Numbered from the stretch's first letter, positions 1 to 12,428 are shown. The stretch is 64,000 nucleotides of DNA from Sipunculus nudus (GCA_026874595.1 CM049310.1:39377558-39441557); one strand, 5' to 3'. The notes: a model not told the origin generated them from the letters alone. Numbers and translations are program-made.

Positions 1-639
1 TATACTAGAAGGCCATAAAAGATGCATGGACAGGCCAAAATTCAGACCGATATACAAACTTCTCACGAGTTAGGTGCACTGGGCTGATCAAGCTCAGATG
101 AGGAGGCAGTTGCCCCTCAGGTGAAGAGAAACTAATTTGTCAGGTGTAGCTACTGCACTGACTGAACTCTTGACCTGCATTTGGCTGTACTGACTGAACT
201 GCCGCCGGGGCGGATAGTTGTCAGTCTGCAATGCTATTTATAGATACAGACAAAATCTTGGCCTGTTGCCAAATTGGTTTATACATACTGAAAGACATTG
301 GCTACAATGCTTTTTTGAAGCTGACATATTCTTTAAGTTTTTTTAATTAAAAGGTTAAGAATAATAACAGACGTCTATTGAAAGCAAAATCAGAATATAG
401 ATATTTATTATCTCTGGATTTATTTTAACCATAAACTGGATATGGACACCAATCATTTACACTGCCTATACAACTCTGCTTATATACCCACAGAGCTCCG
501 CATGTTACTACAATAAATCTTTTAGCTTTGTATTTCACACTCCTTTCATTTTTGGATGTCCCATTATTCAGCCAAAAATCCTTAAAGTTAACTTGAACAA
601 AAGCTACCTAAGAATCATTTTTTGTGCAATGTTTCATAA

Positions 640-1550
640 TTAAAAACAAGAGTTTCAGAAGAAGACTTTTGAAGTTCTCAGTTTCATACAGGCTAACTTG
701 GCCACATGACCTACTTCAGCTTAACATGACTCTACCAATTATCAATAAACTCGATCCAATCTATACAACTGAGAGAATCCTTTGAGAATTCTTGTGAATT
801 AAACAATTTGGCTTGAAAGTTTCATCATAAAACATATTTAATGTAGTGGCTGAAAGAGACTAAAAGTATTTTGCCTGTAAAAAATACAGGTCAATGCAGG
901 TGGCCCCCATAAAACCTCAATTTCAAATATGATTTATGTGACCAACAATTGCATAAAACTGCTAGCTCCTGCCATTTCTTAGCTTACTTGGCTACATGAC
1001 GAAGTCCAAATTCCTGTGACTTGGCCAAAATTCATTGAACCAACACCATTTGAACAAACTTGAGAGAACTCATCTCTGGAATCATTTCTCTGAAAAATTG
1101 AACAATGTAGGTGAATAATTTTGGAGAAGAATTTCAAAGGTTTTCTAGCGTTCCCAGTTAAGTGCAAGTCAATTCTGGTGCACCACACAAAGCTCAATCC
1201 CACTACATTTGACATACGATTGAATTTTGCATAAAATTTGCAGATGCTAGCTCCTAATATTCCTGAGAGATATTAATAATTATGGGTAATGTACAGATGG
1301 TGCCATCAATACCTCAGTTTCAAATATGATTCATGTGACCATGATTTCCATAACAATTGATTATGCTTGCTCCTGCCGTTCCTGAGACTATTATGTTAGT
1401 ATGCTTCCTTGGCCATTTTTAATTCCTGTAACTTGGTCAAAATTCATTAAACTCAAATTATTTGAGCAAACATGAGAGAGTTCATCTCTGGGATCATTTC
1501 TGTGAAACATTGAACAATGTGGCTGGACAGTTCATTTTAGCTTTTTTCCC
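640..1550. repeat. Diverged tandem repeat, about three units
   Basis: Phrases recur in the same order: 'cttggccacatgac' near 698, 'cttggctacatgac' near 987 and 'ccttggccattttt' near 1408. 'cctcaatttcaaatatgatt' (about 916) recurs near 1312 as 'cctcagtttcaaatatgatt', and 'gaacaatgtaggtg' (about 1101) recurs near 1513 as 'gaacaatgtggctg'. Unit spacing is uneven (about 290-420 bases). Family not identified. Confidence 0.7.
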
Positions 1551-1831
1551 TGTAACAGCTCCTGCTGTTTTTGAGATAGCATGGGTTAATAAAGGTACCA
1601 TGGCATATCACATAAGCCCACAGGTTTGCTAACAATGTAAATACAAAATGTACTTGTAAGTATAGGTAACTGAATTTTTATTAACTATATATAATGATGA
1701 GACCACGTTAAAAAAACAGCATGCTGGCTGTTAGTAAATAGAACAAAACTATAATGTGACAAAAATGCACCCTCCTCAAATAATGTGATTCTCAATTAAA
1801 ATATCAAAAGTCATTTATATTTTTTATACAT

Positions 1832-1837
1832 CTTTAT
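1832..1837 (-). terminator. Possible DNTTIP2 polyadenylation signal
   Basis: AATAAA on the minus strand about 22 bases past the DNTTIP2 stop codon. Position and sequence fit a very short 3'UTR, but AATAAA is common by chance in AT-rich DNA, so other signals further along could be used. Confidence 0.4.
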
Positions 1838-1858
1838 TAACAAATTACATAAATGATG

Positions 1859-1961
1859 CTATTTTCCCTTTTTAGACCGCTTTAGTCTCTTCATGTGTTT
1901 TTGGGGACCACGCGACCTGGCCTGGTGTTCTACAATCTCTGCATACTTTCTTTTGTTGAAC
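1859..1961 (-). CDS. DNTTIP2: DNTTIP2 terminal coding exon 6
   Basis: 103 bases encoding the last 33 residues and TAG. It begins FNKRKYAEIVEHQARSRG, which continues the Fcf2 C-terminus, and ends in a basic run. It is too short to stand out as an ORF; I found it from the acceptor ATTACAG and the family pattern 'FR.FNKRKY.EI'. Confidence 0.92.
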
Positions 1962-4900
1962 CTGTAATTACAATATAATTAATTTTTTTACTGCACTTTT
2001 AAGGATCTATACTGAACAGTGAAATTCCTTACTACTTAGAAAATAACTACTTGTACTTGGCTTTTATATTACTGAACTGCTCCACAATGAAGAGAACATG
2101 GTCGTTGTTCCAGTAGTGAGATAAGTCATAATAACATTATCCATTTATGCTAGTACAATGATATTGAAACAAAGAGTTGGCCATCCATTTTATTGTTGGA
2201 AGTTCTCTCTTATGACTTTCAATAAATACACAAATTCATGTGGCATATCCTACTAACATAAATCCCAACAACCAATCGTATATCTGCTTTTATTATAGTT
2301 CCTGACGATAAAATCCAACTTTAATGCTTTTATTGAATGCAATCACCATTTTTTAAAAGTGTTTTTGCACATGTTTATTAAAAGAAACATCACATCTCTG
2401 TGTAGAGAAACTGAATAAAAAAGATATGTCACAAATTTGTTTTTAAGAATGTTAAAGGAAGCATCATAGCCATGCTGGTGTTCAAATTCATATATCTGCT
2501 TTAATCTAATATATTAATTGGTCATTAAAAAGAAAAGAAAATAATAATATAAAAATATATATTTTTTTAATTTTTCTCACAAAATTGTGTGTATAATAAA
2601 ATTTCTTCTTGCTTCTTATTAATTATTTACATTAAAATAATGTATATAAGTAAATTCCTTCTTATTTATTGTAGAAATCGTGCAGTGACATACATGTACA
2701 ATTAAAAGTGCGAGAATTTACTTAATAAAATTTACGCAAAATGCAGTGGAACCTGTGTTAAAGACCACCTGTCTATTTAGACCACTTTTGAGTGAACCGA
2801 ACACTTTCTCACTGATTATAATTGAACTGTCTAATAAGACTACCTGTGATCTAAGACCACTTTTTGCCAGTCACAGAAGTGGTCTTATAACACAGGTTTT
2901 ACTGTACACCTACTGCCTGAACTGAGCATCAGCCAGCAGTTCATCCACCAAGGTGGCTTTGCGCTGCTTCTTGGGAACCCTGCTGTTGTAGAAATCAGCT
3001 GGACCTTCCACCACAGTACCCATCTGAAAATCAAAATGGTAATGGAATATAATGGGGAGACTTACCAAGGAAATATAAAAAAAAGAACTGTTGACCTCAT
3101 GACCCCTGCTATCAGGAAAAACAAAATGGTAGTGGAATATTAAAGGTAAACTTATCCAGGAAATGCTTAATAAAGGAACTAATGACCACAGGACCCCTGC
3201 AGCTGGGTATGCTGTAAACAGTATACCTACGACAATACATGCTTCTTTTAAAACTCCCATTAATAAAAGGTAAGATTAGGAGAAATTCTTTCAACTTATA
3301 AATAACGTGTTGTAATCTTAAATCAATATGTGTGCATGATATGAAAATTAAATGAAAACCATTAACCGGGGAATAAAATGCCTTCATTAAGGTGGGGTAA
3401 CACTTTTTAGCAAAAACTATTAACTTAAACAATTATTTATTAAAAATTGTAAAATTGTTCTAACTCAAAGGAAGATATATAAATAAGTGTAGTTATATTG
3501 TTACATTAACCTTCTGAAATTTAAAAGTAAGAGGGCATCTTATAATGTTTAATATTTCTGATAAAGCCTATTGTCACATCAACAATATTTTTTATGCTCC
3601 TGCTGTGTGGCACAATTGTTCAAAGCCTGTGCTGTGTCAACTCCTCTGACAATAAAAAGGCAAGACTTGGCTCAACAGAATTTCATTGATGTGAAACACA
3701 GACCATTCCTCTATGAGTTTTGTGTGTGATCAGGCTAAAGCCATCATTATGGAGATAAATCTGGTACAAATTTATTAACATCTGGAACAGGTTATTCGCT
3801 TGAAGAAATATGAATTTTTAAAAAAGTTTACATTGGCAGGATTTTTCTGTTAGGGTTTATTAGCAACTGCATGATACAAAATCTTGAATAAGACCTAACT
3901 TTGAAGTAGACTGAAAAAAAACATTGCAGGTTTTTCATTTCTTATTTACCAATACCCACCTGGAAATACTTTGGCAGAGCTTTCAAGTCCGGTCCCTTGT
4001 AGAATCTTTTTGGGTCGAGCGCTCGCCTCATCTGGATCACCATCAAATCATTCTTTTTCTGATCATCCATTTCTGGTGCTGGCAGGTTAAACCATCCCTT
4101 TCCTTTGGTTTTCTCTCTTTCAAGCTATGTTGTATCAGAAATATTAATTTATGACATAAGCAAATATGCCAGATCAGCCATGTTTTGCATTAACAAAAAA
4201 TAATGCAACACTGTTAAAAATAAAATTAACCAGATTCAATATAATTCAGAAAACAACATACGATTAATACAAATTACAAATTATAATATGCATATACTGA
4301 AAGTTTTTTTCAAGGTAATGACAAAATATTGATATAAAAGAGATTACTTCCAGAGAGTAAGGCTATATAATACAACTTGTATTTGATTTCAACTTTATCA
4401 CAAAACAGTGAAAAGTAGTAATGACAGAATCCAACTGCTAATAATTAAAGATTTGAGTTCTACTTGGTTAAACAGATGTACATGTAAAATATTTTCTAAG
4501 AAATGTTCATGTCAAAACAGAAAAAAAAATACAAGGTTATTTATTCAACTTCAGATCAATTGAAATGTAGGATGCATATTACAGTTTAAGCAGAGACAAA
4601 ACAAATATATGACTGATTCTTCTGAAATACTGATTCTTCTATCATAAAAAGCAAATACACACTGGTAATATGATGTCCAGTGACACCCCGCCCCCGCCCT
4701 CACTGCAGTGTTTAAAAAATGACAGTTGAAGGTAGCCAAAATAAAGGGAACTGTAAACATTTGTGTTACAAATGACATACAAGTTCATGTCTTACCCTAT
4801 TTTCACTAACAAAATCATGGTTGCTTTACAGCTTTTGATGTAGATTGTTGCTTTTGTCCCCTCAGAACAATGTATTTATATATCAGGAAAACATTATTTT

Positions 4901-7900
4901 ATATCACATAATACCACTCACTCAGGTCAAGGTCATAATGCAACTATAAAATGCTCAACATTCATTAATCGTAATGGAGTTGTAGGCATTGGAGCTGTGG
5001 GCAAAAGGGGAAGAGCCTTCTCTTTTGATTGCAGTTCTAACTTCATTCAAGAACCAGGTCACCACACATTACATAAAACATATACTCTCAAAGAGATACT
5101 TTCCCAAACTGTTTAAAATGTATTTGAAAAAAAAAAACTGACTAAATACATTCAATGCAAATCCTAATTAAAAAACACAAATACCTTAACTGGCATTATT
5201 TATACAACACAAATGTGAACACATATTGGTTCCAATGCCTACAAATAGTGTTAGACATATTACCCTGTTTTTCTTCTTCAGCTGGTTAAGGCTTTCTTGG
5301 TAAGGTGGAACAGCAAATTTCTTCTCATAATCTGCTGTCAAAACACTTTTCTCCATCAGCTAGAAAAGAATTAATTCTAATAAGTTTTGATATAATGCTA
5401 CATTATAATTAATAATGGTGCGCAAGAAAAAATTTTGTAGCCATTTAATATAAATAAATTCCACTGTATTATTACCATATACAACTAGTAAAATTAATAA
5501 AATATATCAAAACTGAAAAGGAGATCTTGCAATGGGTGAGGCATGTTGAAAAATGAAATGACACTGTTCAGTATTGGTTACAAACATTAAATTCCTATGG
5601 AAGCAACATACTGCTTCATACTACAGATAGCATGTATGATTTCTCCTTTTAATTATATCATTTAATTATCTCCAGTATCTACCTTCACAATGCCACATCA
5701 CAGCAACAGCAACAGCACAGGTATTTTGTTATTACTATCAATTCCTGGAATTAGAATATAAATTATCAATATTATAAACTGAGCATCAGTAGTCTTACAT
5801 GGTACTATCAGCTGAGAGTCACATTGCCATATTAAATTGTTATACCACACCCAATCCTCTGTTTACCAAAGACTAAAAAATAACCAAATTCCAGGTGTTC
5901 ATTCCTTACTGGTGTCTACTTAGCTTCATAACAGTAAACCTTTGAGAGATTTCAAACATTTAGTAAATGTTGCATCACATCAAATTCAATGCATCATTCA
6001 ACAGACCTGTTTATCCTTCTTTTTACTGAGTATGAGGTCTTTGAGCACCTTCTTGTTCTGTTTTGGCTGTGTGTATGCATCAACATTGACATACATCTGT
6101 TTTCTATTAAAGCCAGCCTGTAGTTCTGATGACAGTGTAAACCTGAAATACATATACAACACAATAGTGCATATTTATGGGCAACATTGTTAGTAATGCA
6201 TACATACCTCTGATGAGTGTATAATAATCTATTTTAAATTAAAGCTCTTACAAACAGCTGGGTGGTTATTAATATTGACAGATATTAAACTGTTTAATTC
6301 AATATGAGGCCAAGGATCTAAGTTATATTTAATGAAATATACATGATGAAAGAGCAAACAGATGTCAGATGGTCACTGTAACAGACTGGGGATGGTAAGC
6401 TTATCAAAAGCACAGGTTTCTTATGACAGATCATGGAAGGGACTTTCACTAAAAGTTTATGTTTAATAATAAGCCTAATAATAAAACTGGCAGTTGTTGT
6501 TTTCTTTTAAAATTTGTAGCACATTTGAGTATGGAACAAGCCCTATCTTATTCTTTGGCTTTTGTTTGTCCATACAATATCCCCTAACCGTCTCAATGAT
6601 TTTCAATGATATTTTGTGGGAGAGTGGTGAACAGCAAAATGAATAAATAAGATTAAGAGGCAGGTCTTGATGCTAATCCAGTTATGGCGATATGTATACC
6701 ATAAATTTTAAGCATTGACCATTTATCTTGCATACAGAGTGTATAAACTTCTGTGCAGCATTGACATGACCTCATGTTGGGTGCCTGTCCAAGTGAGATG
6801 GCCACTGGTTATATATGATTATTTCAGCCAGTGAAATGCAGGCAAAGCATCACCATAGCTAACATCCTGGCCTACCAAGCTAAATATGTATCCCCCAGAC
6901 TGTAACAATTGACTGTGTGGTATGTAATTCAGCTCACTTGGGCAGTCAGCCAACATTTAGTGTCAAGTAAGTGCGGTGCAACAGTATCATGATTTCTGTC
7001 TGCTAGGTATCTGAAGCTTGAGATCTGTGTATACCACAGAGCCACAACATAGTCATGTCTGAATGCATTTCCAAGCATTGGTGCATGGAGTTGTGCAGTG
7101 TCTCTTTCTAATGAGGCTGTTGCTACAGGTCCAGAACCGGACACTGATAATACAGGCTAAAGTTCCGGCACTTCTTTGTATGAGCATGCACATTGACACT
7201 GCTGAACATATCAATGGTCCCATGAGCTATTTCTCCAATACCAACTGATGGACCTACCAGAACATTTGCTATTGTTATGGCAATGAGTGATATATATAAA
7301 TTTAATTAATTGTAGCACTTTATGTAGGATGTTTGGGTTGAGATCCAATAAACAAAAAAACAAAAACTGCTTGATTTTAAATTGACCATGACCTAAGCAA
7401 ATTTATATTATATGTACTTTAATATATTTTAAAGTTTAAACAAAAAACCTGTATAAATATATGTTCATTGTTTTTATGTGTGAGATGAGTTCACATTTGA
7501 TTTTTAATTATAATATAAACAGGCCTTCACCTAACACAATTTATAATAAGAATTTAATGAAAACTGAGTAATATAATTTAATGGGCTTTATTTTTAAATT
7601 TCTATTTGCATGTAGGTCTATAACTTTAAAGGTTATCCATAATTTGCACAGAGTATTACTCTTATGCCAATGCATGTATGTAATTATAGCTCTTCACTTG
7701 ATTGCACAAGTGCGAGCCGGATATAGTCCAGACCTTAAGCTCTGGGGCAATGTGTCCAGAGCTGTAGACACTTCGTTCTAAGTATGACACTTAATTAATG
7801 AGATACAAACCCCTCTTTCTCAGTTTCCTTGGTAACTGCAGCATCTGCCAAGTGGAGGTCCTGTTTGACACGAGTTGTGACTGCAACATTTAGTTCAGTT

Positions 7901-8421
7901 TCATCATCACTGCTGGATCTTCCATCATCACTCTCATCAATGTCTTCAGCATCATTGTCATCATCACCAGTATCAGATTCATCGTTCGTATAATCTTTTT
8001 GTTTTACAGGTCCAGTATCAATAACAAATAATGGTTGACTTGTAATTTTCTTTTTATCTTTTGTCATATTTTTGGTGCTACTGTTAGTGTTACTAGTGTT
8101 AGCTGCAATTTTATGCGCCACAGCCCTAGCTAAATCTTCAATTTCTGGATCTATGCCACTGTCAGAGCAGCTACCAGAGTCACTACTTACATCGTCCTGT
8201 TGCATCTTTTGGGGATTTTTACTGGTTAATTTGTTGGTTTTAATGCTGGGTGGTTTTGCTCCTCCAAGCACACCCGTGCCACTCTGACGTGACCGCAGGG
8301 TGGGAGGCATACTGTCACTATCAGTAACACCAACAGGTTCTTCCTGATCCTGCTGTTTTGACTTAAGCGAACTACTTTTACGTGGAGTTTCCTTTTTCAA
8401 TTTATCTTCCTTTCTGCCCAT
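1859..8421 (-). CDS. DNTTIP2: DNTTIP2/TdIF2-like nucleolar protein with Fcf2 domain, complete, 6 exons
   Basis: The Fcf2/TdIF2 family acts in the nucleolus in small-subunit pre-rRNA processing. Exons, in reading order: 8421-7811, 6142-6007, 5359-5264, 4124-3960, 3023-2914, 1961-1859. All junctions are GT-AG and keep frame, giving 406 residues. Residues 1-200 are low-complexity and charged: Ser/Lys-rich first, then a strongly acidic Asp/Ser/Glu run at about 155-180. The Fcf2 domain covers about 250-373 and shows KGWFNLPAPE, LDPKRFYKG, LPKYFQ, GTVVEGPADFY and KATLVDELLADAQFR, all family signatures. The tail is basic (KRLKRSKKGK), fitting nucleolar targeting. The start is the first Met after an in-frame TAA upstream. 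Vertebrate DNTTIP2 is much longer, with the extra length in the acidic N-terminal region. The exon 1 donor (GTTTGT) is non-optimal but is the only one that keeps frame. Seen: frame and motifs. Known: family role. Inferred: same role here. Confidence 0.93.
2744..2905. mobile_element. MITE-like element, 'cagtRRaacctgtgtta' termini, in last DNTTIP2 intron
   Basis: The left end is cagtggaacctgtgtta and the right end, read on the other strand, is cagtaaaacctgtgtta: a 17-base terminal inverted repeat with two mismatches around about 160 bases with no ORF. 'agaccacc' and 'gtggtct' motifs recur inside in opposite orientations. A related copy lies at 52055-52172. This looks like a non-autonomous DNA transposon; the superfamily is unknown. 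Confidence 0.7.
2914..3023 (-). CDS. DNTTIP2: DNTTIP2 coding exon 5 (Fcf2 C-terminal half)
   Basis: 110 bases encoding residues 337-372 plus two bases of codon 373. Motifs are GTVVEGPADFYNSRVPKKQR and VDELLADAQF. The donor GTAGGT sits a few bases from the end of a MITE-like element (2744-2905). Confidence 0.95.
3960..4124 (-). CDS. DNTTIP2: DNTTIP2 coding exon 4 (Fcf2 core)
   Basis: 165 bases, 55 codons, phase 0 at both ends (donor GTGGGT). It holds the most diagnostic Fcf2 motifs: GWFNLPAPE, DLMVIQMRRALDPKRFYKG and LPKYFQ. Confidence 0.95.
5264..5359 (-). CDS. DNTTIP2: DNTTIP2 coding exon 3
   Basis: 96 bases, 32 codons, phase 0 at both ends (acceptor TTCTAG, donor GTAATA). It encodes residues 250-281, beginning LMEKSVLTADYEKKF, a family-typical lead-in to the WFN core. 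Confidence 0.9.
6007..6142 (-). CDS. DNTTIP2: DNTTIP2 coding exon 2
   Basis: 136 bases encoding residues 204-249, starting in mid-codon after an acceptor ATTTCAG and ending AAACAG before GTCTGT. It contains the conserved segment leading into the Fcf2 domain (VNVDAYTQPKQNKK, LKDLILSKKK). Confidence 0.88.
7811..8421 (-). CDS. DNTTIP2: DNTTIP2 coding exon 1 (acidic, low-complexity N-terminus)
   Basis: This exon encodes residues 1-203, with two bases left over for codon 204. The ATG at 8421 follows an in-frame TAA about 30 bases upstream. The product is disordered-looking: Lys/Ser-rich at first, then an Asp/Glu/Ser-rich stretch. Reading past the GTTTGT donor reaches a stop within a few codons (7795-7797). 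Confidence 0.88.
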
Positions 8422-8620
8422 TTCAGCATCTGATATTGGACTGTTTTATCTACAGACAACAGCCAATTCACATTGACAAACCACTTGTTTATAGCAAGTG
8501 CCTTGTTTTCGCCACCTACCACATGGAACCGAAGAACTCCTCCGTAAACTTCGCGGATGTATTTCCGTGGAAATGTAAATCGATTGGTGATTTTATATTT
8601 ATCATATAAGTATCGGTGTC
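8422..8620. promoter_or_regulatory. Likely DNTTIP2 promoter/5'UTR region
   Basis: The 200 bases upstream of the DNTTIP2 ATG include a stretch (about 8500-8580) richer in G, C and CpG than its surroundings. Such islands often mark promoters. No TATA box or initiator is clear. It could be bidirectional toward SKI2, but the SKI2 first exon was not located. Confidence 0.3.
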
Positions 8621-8792
8621 AAGAGATAATATGATAATATAAACACATATCACATTTAAAAGTTAGCAAAACTTTGATTGTTTTAATGTGATAAAACCTT
8701 ACCGAAAGAGCGTATTAATTAAGAAGCCGAACTATATGTTTAATGGATTTAATTTACTTAGTACTTTTCTCTCGTATAATTCCACGGGCCCC

Positions 8793-8814
8793 GGGGGGGG
8801 GGGGGGGGGGGGGG
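8793..8814. repeat. 22-base G homopolymer
   Basis: An uninterrupted run of 22 G follows 'gggcccc'. Runs this long are unstable and often mis-sized in sequencing. It could form a G-quadruplex or be an assembly artefact. Confidence 0.9.
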
Positions 8815-10797
8815 TATTCTTGAGCATTGTTTACTTTGTGTTTAAGTTCCAAAACACCTGAAAGAGTTTGAAAGGTCATTTTTAGAAAATATCTTCGCGT
8901 TGGGCATTTTAATATACTTTATTTAGTTAACTTATTTTTGTAATTGAAAAATTTCTCCATATAATTAATATACATATAAATAAAGCTCCGCTTCATTATT
9001 GAAGTAATTTCTTTGTTTACCATGTTGCTTTGTTGTTATTTTAAATACTGGTTAATTTAATAAATAATAAATTGCGAATTTAATATATCACAATTATTGT
9101 GGAACACTACAATAGCTGTTAATATTAATATGATTTTGTTCGATATTGTTTTAAAATAAACCAGAAAAGAATTCAGCGAAAATAAGATAATCATATGATG
9201 TTATAATGTAGGACAACTAGTGAAAAAAAACAGTCACTATTATATCAATGAAATAAAAATCCGTAAACATAGATTTTCTGGTACATTATAGCGGTCCCTC
9301 ATTATCGTCCAGAAAACGTCGCCAGCAGACGACATACCAGACGAGAAAGAAGTGCCTGTGGAATGAAGAATAAACATTCATGTGATAAACCTTCTTGAAC
9401 CAGAGGATGTCCCGGCAGTATTGGTAGCTTATTCTCTCTTCAGTTTGCATAAAGTCCTCATGAATTTGGTCATGCATCATAATTGTCAACGTCAGCAAGA
9501 TGTTATTCTCAAAAATCTTTTGCCGTTTTTTTTGCCCCCTAGGGCCTAGGGCCCTGTATTAGGTATATGAGTAAATTTTCAAAAATTTGAATTTTCATAT
9601 GAAATATATACTGGCAGATTTCTCTTTGTTTCAGGATCATAATAGTTTTGAAACTGATTTGGTATGACTATTTATTGGAAAGTTATAGGCATTTATTAGG
9701 TATGAGAATTATGCTAACTGGGACCCATCTTTCCAGGAAAACCTGTGACCAGCAGGATGCCTGCAGCAAGCAGTAAGCACACTAATTTGATTAGGGGGTG
9801 TGGCACTAGACTGCAGCAGGCTGTCAAACAGTAATTAGGGGGTGTATGTGGACCTACCCTAAACCAGAGTGTGTAGTACTGCAAATTTTAAATGTGTTAA
9901 TTTTTTTTTAAATTTTAATGTATGAATTAAGGTAATGTACAGATTATTATTCTGGATTTGTGCTTTTCACTAAAATTTCTCATGAAAAATCAGAAACAAC
10001 ACATTTTGCACACAAGACATTTATTTACATCACATACATCACGCTACTACTGTAACTACTTATAATAAAAATTAATATCAGAGTATCATTATGTTTGAGA
10101 ATATGACTTTTAACAGATTTTAAGAAAAAATATTGGAAATATATCACAGTTAACACATTTATCAAGACATTGATATTAATAAATCCATTCACACATTTAT
10201 TCATATTTTACCCAGATTCTCTAATTTTGTAAATATCACAATATTTGTATCACAAAATAAACAGTACGTTAAATCTGTCCTGAAATCCAAATGACATGTA
10301 ATCATATCTTTTTTTAGAAATATCTCAATATCTGTATCACATCTATAAAACTTCATATAATGACTGTACATAACATGTCAATATGATGGTGACCTCTATA
10401 TACTTGTTCAAGGTATTCATAAAGTTAAAACATAAGACAATGAAAATTAATTGCCTGAAATGAGCAAATGTGCAAAAAAACATGAGTTATAGTGAAAACA
10501 TCATAAAAAGGAGTTTCTTTAATGGATATCCATGTCTTTATGGAGAATTTCTACTAAAACCTCAGGCACTGAAATAAATGAAGGAGTGTCTCCTTGGAAT
10601 TTTAATGTAAATTCCAACTGATTTTGTTTGTTTGTGATGACTTTGGGTTATTCTGCACTCAAACCATATTTTAGAATTGTCTGTGTCCCAAGCCTGAGTG
10701 AAGCTGGCCCCCATTATTGATATTGGTTTTAACAATAACTCATGCATACCTTCCAATTCTGTGTATCATGATATATCGATAATATTGTGAAGCCCTA

Positions 10798-11290
10798 ATA
10801 ATTTGTGTCCATGAGAGCTCCAGACCTGGAATTGCAGACCTGTCTGATGTCCAATATGGCTGCCAGAGCACAAGCAGTGATTTTATTCATGCACAATATC
10901 TCACTGTAAAGAATATGGTTGATCTTTCTCAAATTAACAGGGATGTTTGGTGCCCATAAGAACTCCAGTCATATCAAACAACAGACCTGTTGGAAATCCA
11001 TTAGCCCCCCCCCCCCTCCCCCGAGCACAATGGGTGATTTTCTTTCATGGAAATTATCTCAAAGATAAAACATTTGATCTTTCTCAAATTCACAGGGATG
11101 ATTTGTGTCCATTATAAGAGCTCTAGTCCTGTCAAATAACATACCTGCCCTAGGTCCAATATGGATGCCACAAACAATCACTCATTTTTTTTCTAGAACA
11201 GTATTAAAAATTCACAAGTACAATTGGTCATATGAGAGCTCCAGCTCTATCAAATTACAGACCTGGCTAATATCCAGTATCAGCTACAAG
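10798..11290. repeat. Diverged tandem repeat, about four partial units
   Basis: Phrases like 'tgtccatgagagctccag', 'caaacaacagacctg' and 'tccaatatggctgcc' recur near 10802, 10951, 11103 and 11227, giving units of about 125-150 bases. A C-rich tract (11005-11022) interrupts it. Family unknown. Confidence 0.65.
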
Positions 11291-12254
11291 GGGATGTGAG
11301 CGTTCAGGGATGCGTGTTTAAAATCCTTTGGCAGTGACATTTTGAGAGTTTGCCTTGATTTTTCTGAAGATGGTCTCTTTTACATTATATGTTGTGATAA
11401 ATATCAGACAGATCTGACATCTGATATGGCCACAGGGCTACAATGAAGAGGAATTGGCAATTGGGCCTTAGTTGAAGACCTTTACAGTCCCAAACCTCTA
11501 ATTAAATACTGTGCTTCTTTTGGTGGGGATTATAACATTATCTTCAACTGGAATTTCTGTAGTTTGCATGAAGGAGGGGCTTGGGCTCTTTTACAACATA
11601 TTGTAGGACTAGGAGAGAGCACAGGAGCTGGGGCGCAATTTTATAAACTGATCATGTGTGAGGTTTTACTTATGATCACCAATACTCAGTTAAAATGCCT
11701 TTAGTACATTCCTATGATCTATTATTTGCCCAAGTTTAAATTGTTACACTTGTGACTGCTAAAATTCTGAAGGATTTTAAAACAAGATCTTTGAAATGAG
11801 AACAATTAAAGTCATAATATATGAAGCAACATAGCTCATTGTAAAATAATAGAAACAAATTTTACATAAAGATATTAAAATGAAATTTACACTGCTGTCA
11901 TCCCAGACATCCTTTGTGTGGCAATTTTCTCTTGGTTTGAACACCAGGCTGCACACAGAGCACAGAATTGTAATCAGACCAATGAGACTTTGGTATTGCA
12001 TTGTGCATCCAGCCCAGATTTTAAACATGCAGCACCTTCTCTGGTTGGTCTGATAACTCCTGTTCTGGCATAGTGCCAAGGATCAGAACAGTGAGAGCTT
12101 GTGTCCTGGTATAATCAAGTTATGATTATTTGTTGAAATTTAATACTTCCAAAGTTGAATCTTTCCAGCTTTAAAATATGTACTATGTGTGCTTTTCATT
12201 AATTTCATGTTGTGTATTAAACATGGTTATATATAAAAATATGTACTTCATTGC

Positions 12255-12260
12255 TTTCAG
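12255..12260 (+). other. SKIV2L: Candidate acceptor for the SKI2 start-codon exon
   Basis: 'ttgctttcag' ends at 12260, 60 bases before the SKI2 ATG, with an in-frame TAG at 12273-12275 between them. This suggests the start-codon exon begins at 12261 with 60 bases of 5'UTR, preceded by at least one untranslated exon further upstream. Confidence 0.45.
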
Positions 12261-12320
12261 AATATTTTGCAGTAGGAGCTGTCTGCACCTTATAGAGTGA
12301 AAAAACGGGCAAAATATAAA

Positions 12321-12428
12321 ATGAATGACATAGCTGATTTAGAATTTGATGTCCTTGAGTTGGGACTAGATGGCAAGTTGGAAGCCATACCAAAATTGGA
12401 AAGAAATACACCATTGTCATTAAAAACA
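12321..12428 (+). CDS. SKIV2L: SKI2 coding exon 1
   Basis: 36 codons, ending at donor GTAAGT. The Met chosen follows an in-frame TAG at 12273 and gives an N-terminus ([16 protein letters not shown]) that resembles the start of animal SKI2 proteins. An upstream GTG at 12297 is not a credible eukaryotic start. Confidence 0.85.

Larger units (their letters stand above)
1..1858. other. Intergenic DNA downstream of DNTTIP2
   Basis: No coding sequence recognised. The main structure is a diverged tandem repeat at about 640-1550. The 979-1215 minus-strand open frame lies inside that repeat and resembles nothing known. Confidence 0.6.
8422..12320. other. Head-to-head spacer between DNTTIP2 and SKI2
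   Basis: About 3.9 kb with no recognised coding exon. It contains a 22-base G run (8793-8814), a diverged tandem repeat (10798-11290) and plain AT-rich DNA. A 5' untranslated SKI2 exon and its promoter probably lie here, because an acceptor is visible at 12260 just before the coding start. The 70-codon frame at 9286-9498 (minus) was not recognised. Confidence 0.5.

Noticed and set aside
6929-7248. Overlapping frames on both strands, possible transposon coding fragment
   Set aside because: No transposase or reverse-transcriptase motif could be seen.
8072-8287. Plus-strand 71-codon hydrophobic frame
   Set aside because: Antisense to the low-complexity exon 1 of DNTTIP2; its apparent Leu-rich 'membrane' stretch is the complement of Ser/Asn codons.
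9286-9498. 70-codon minus-strand frame (possible extra exon)
   Set aside because: No match I recognise and no way to join it in frame to DNTTIP2.
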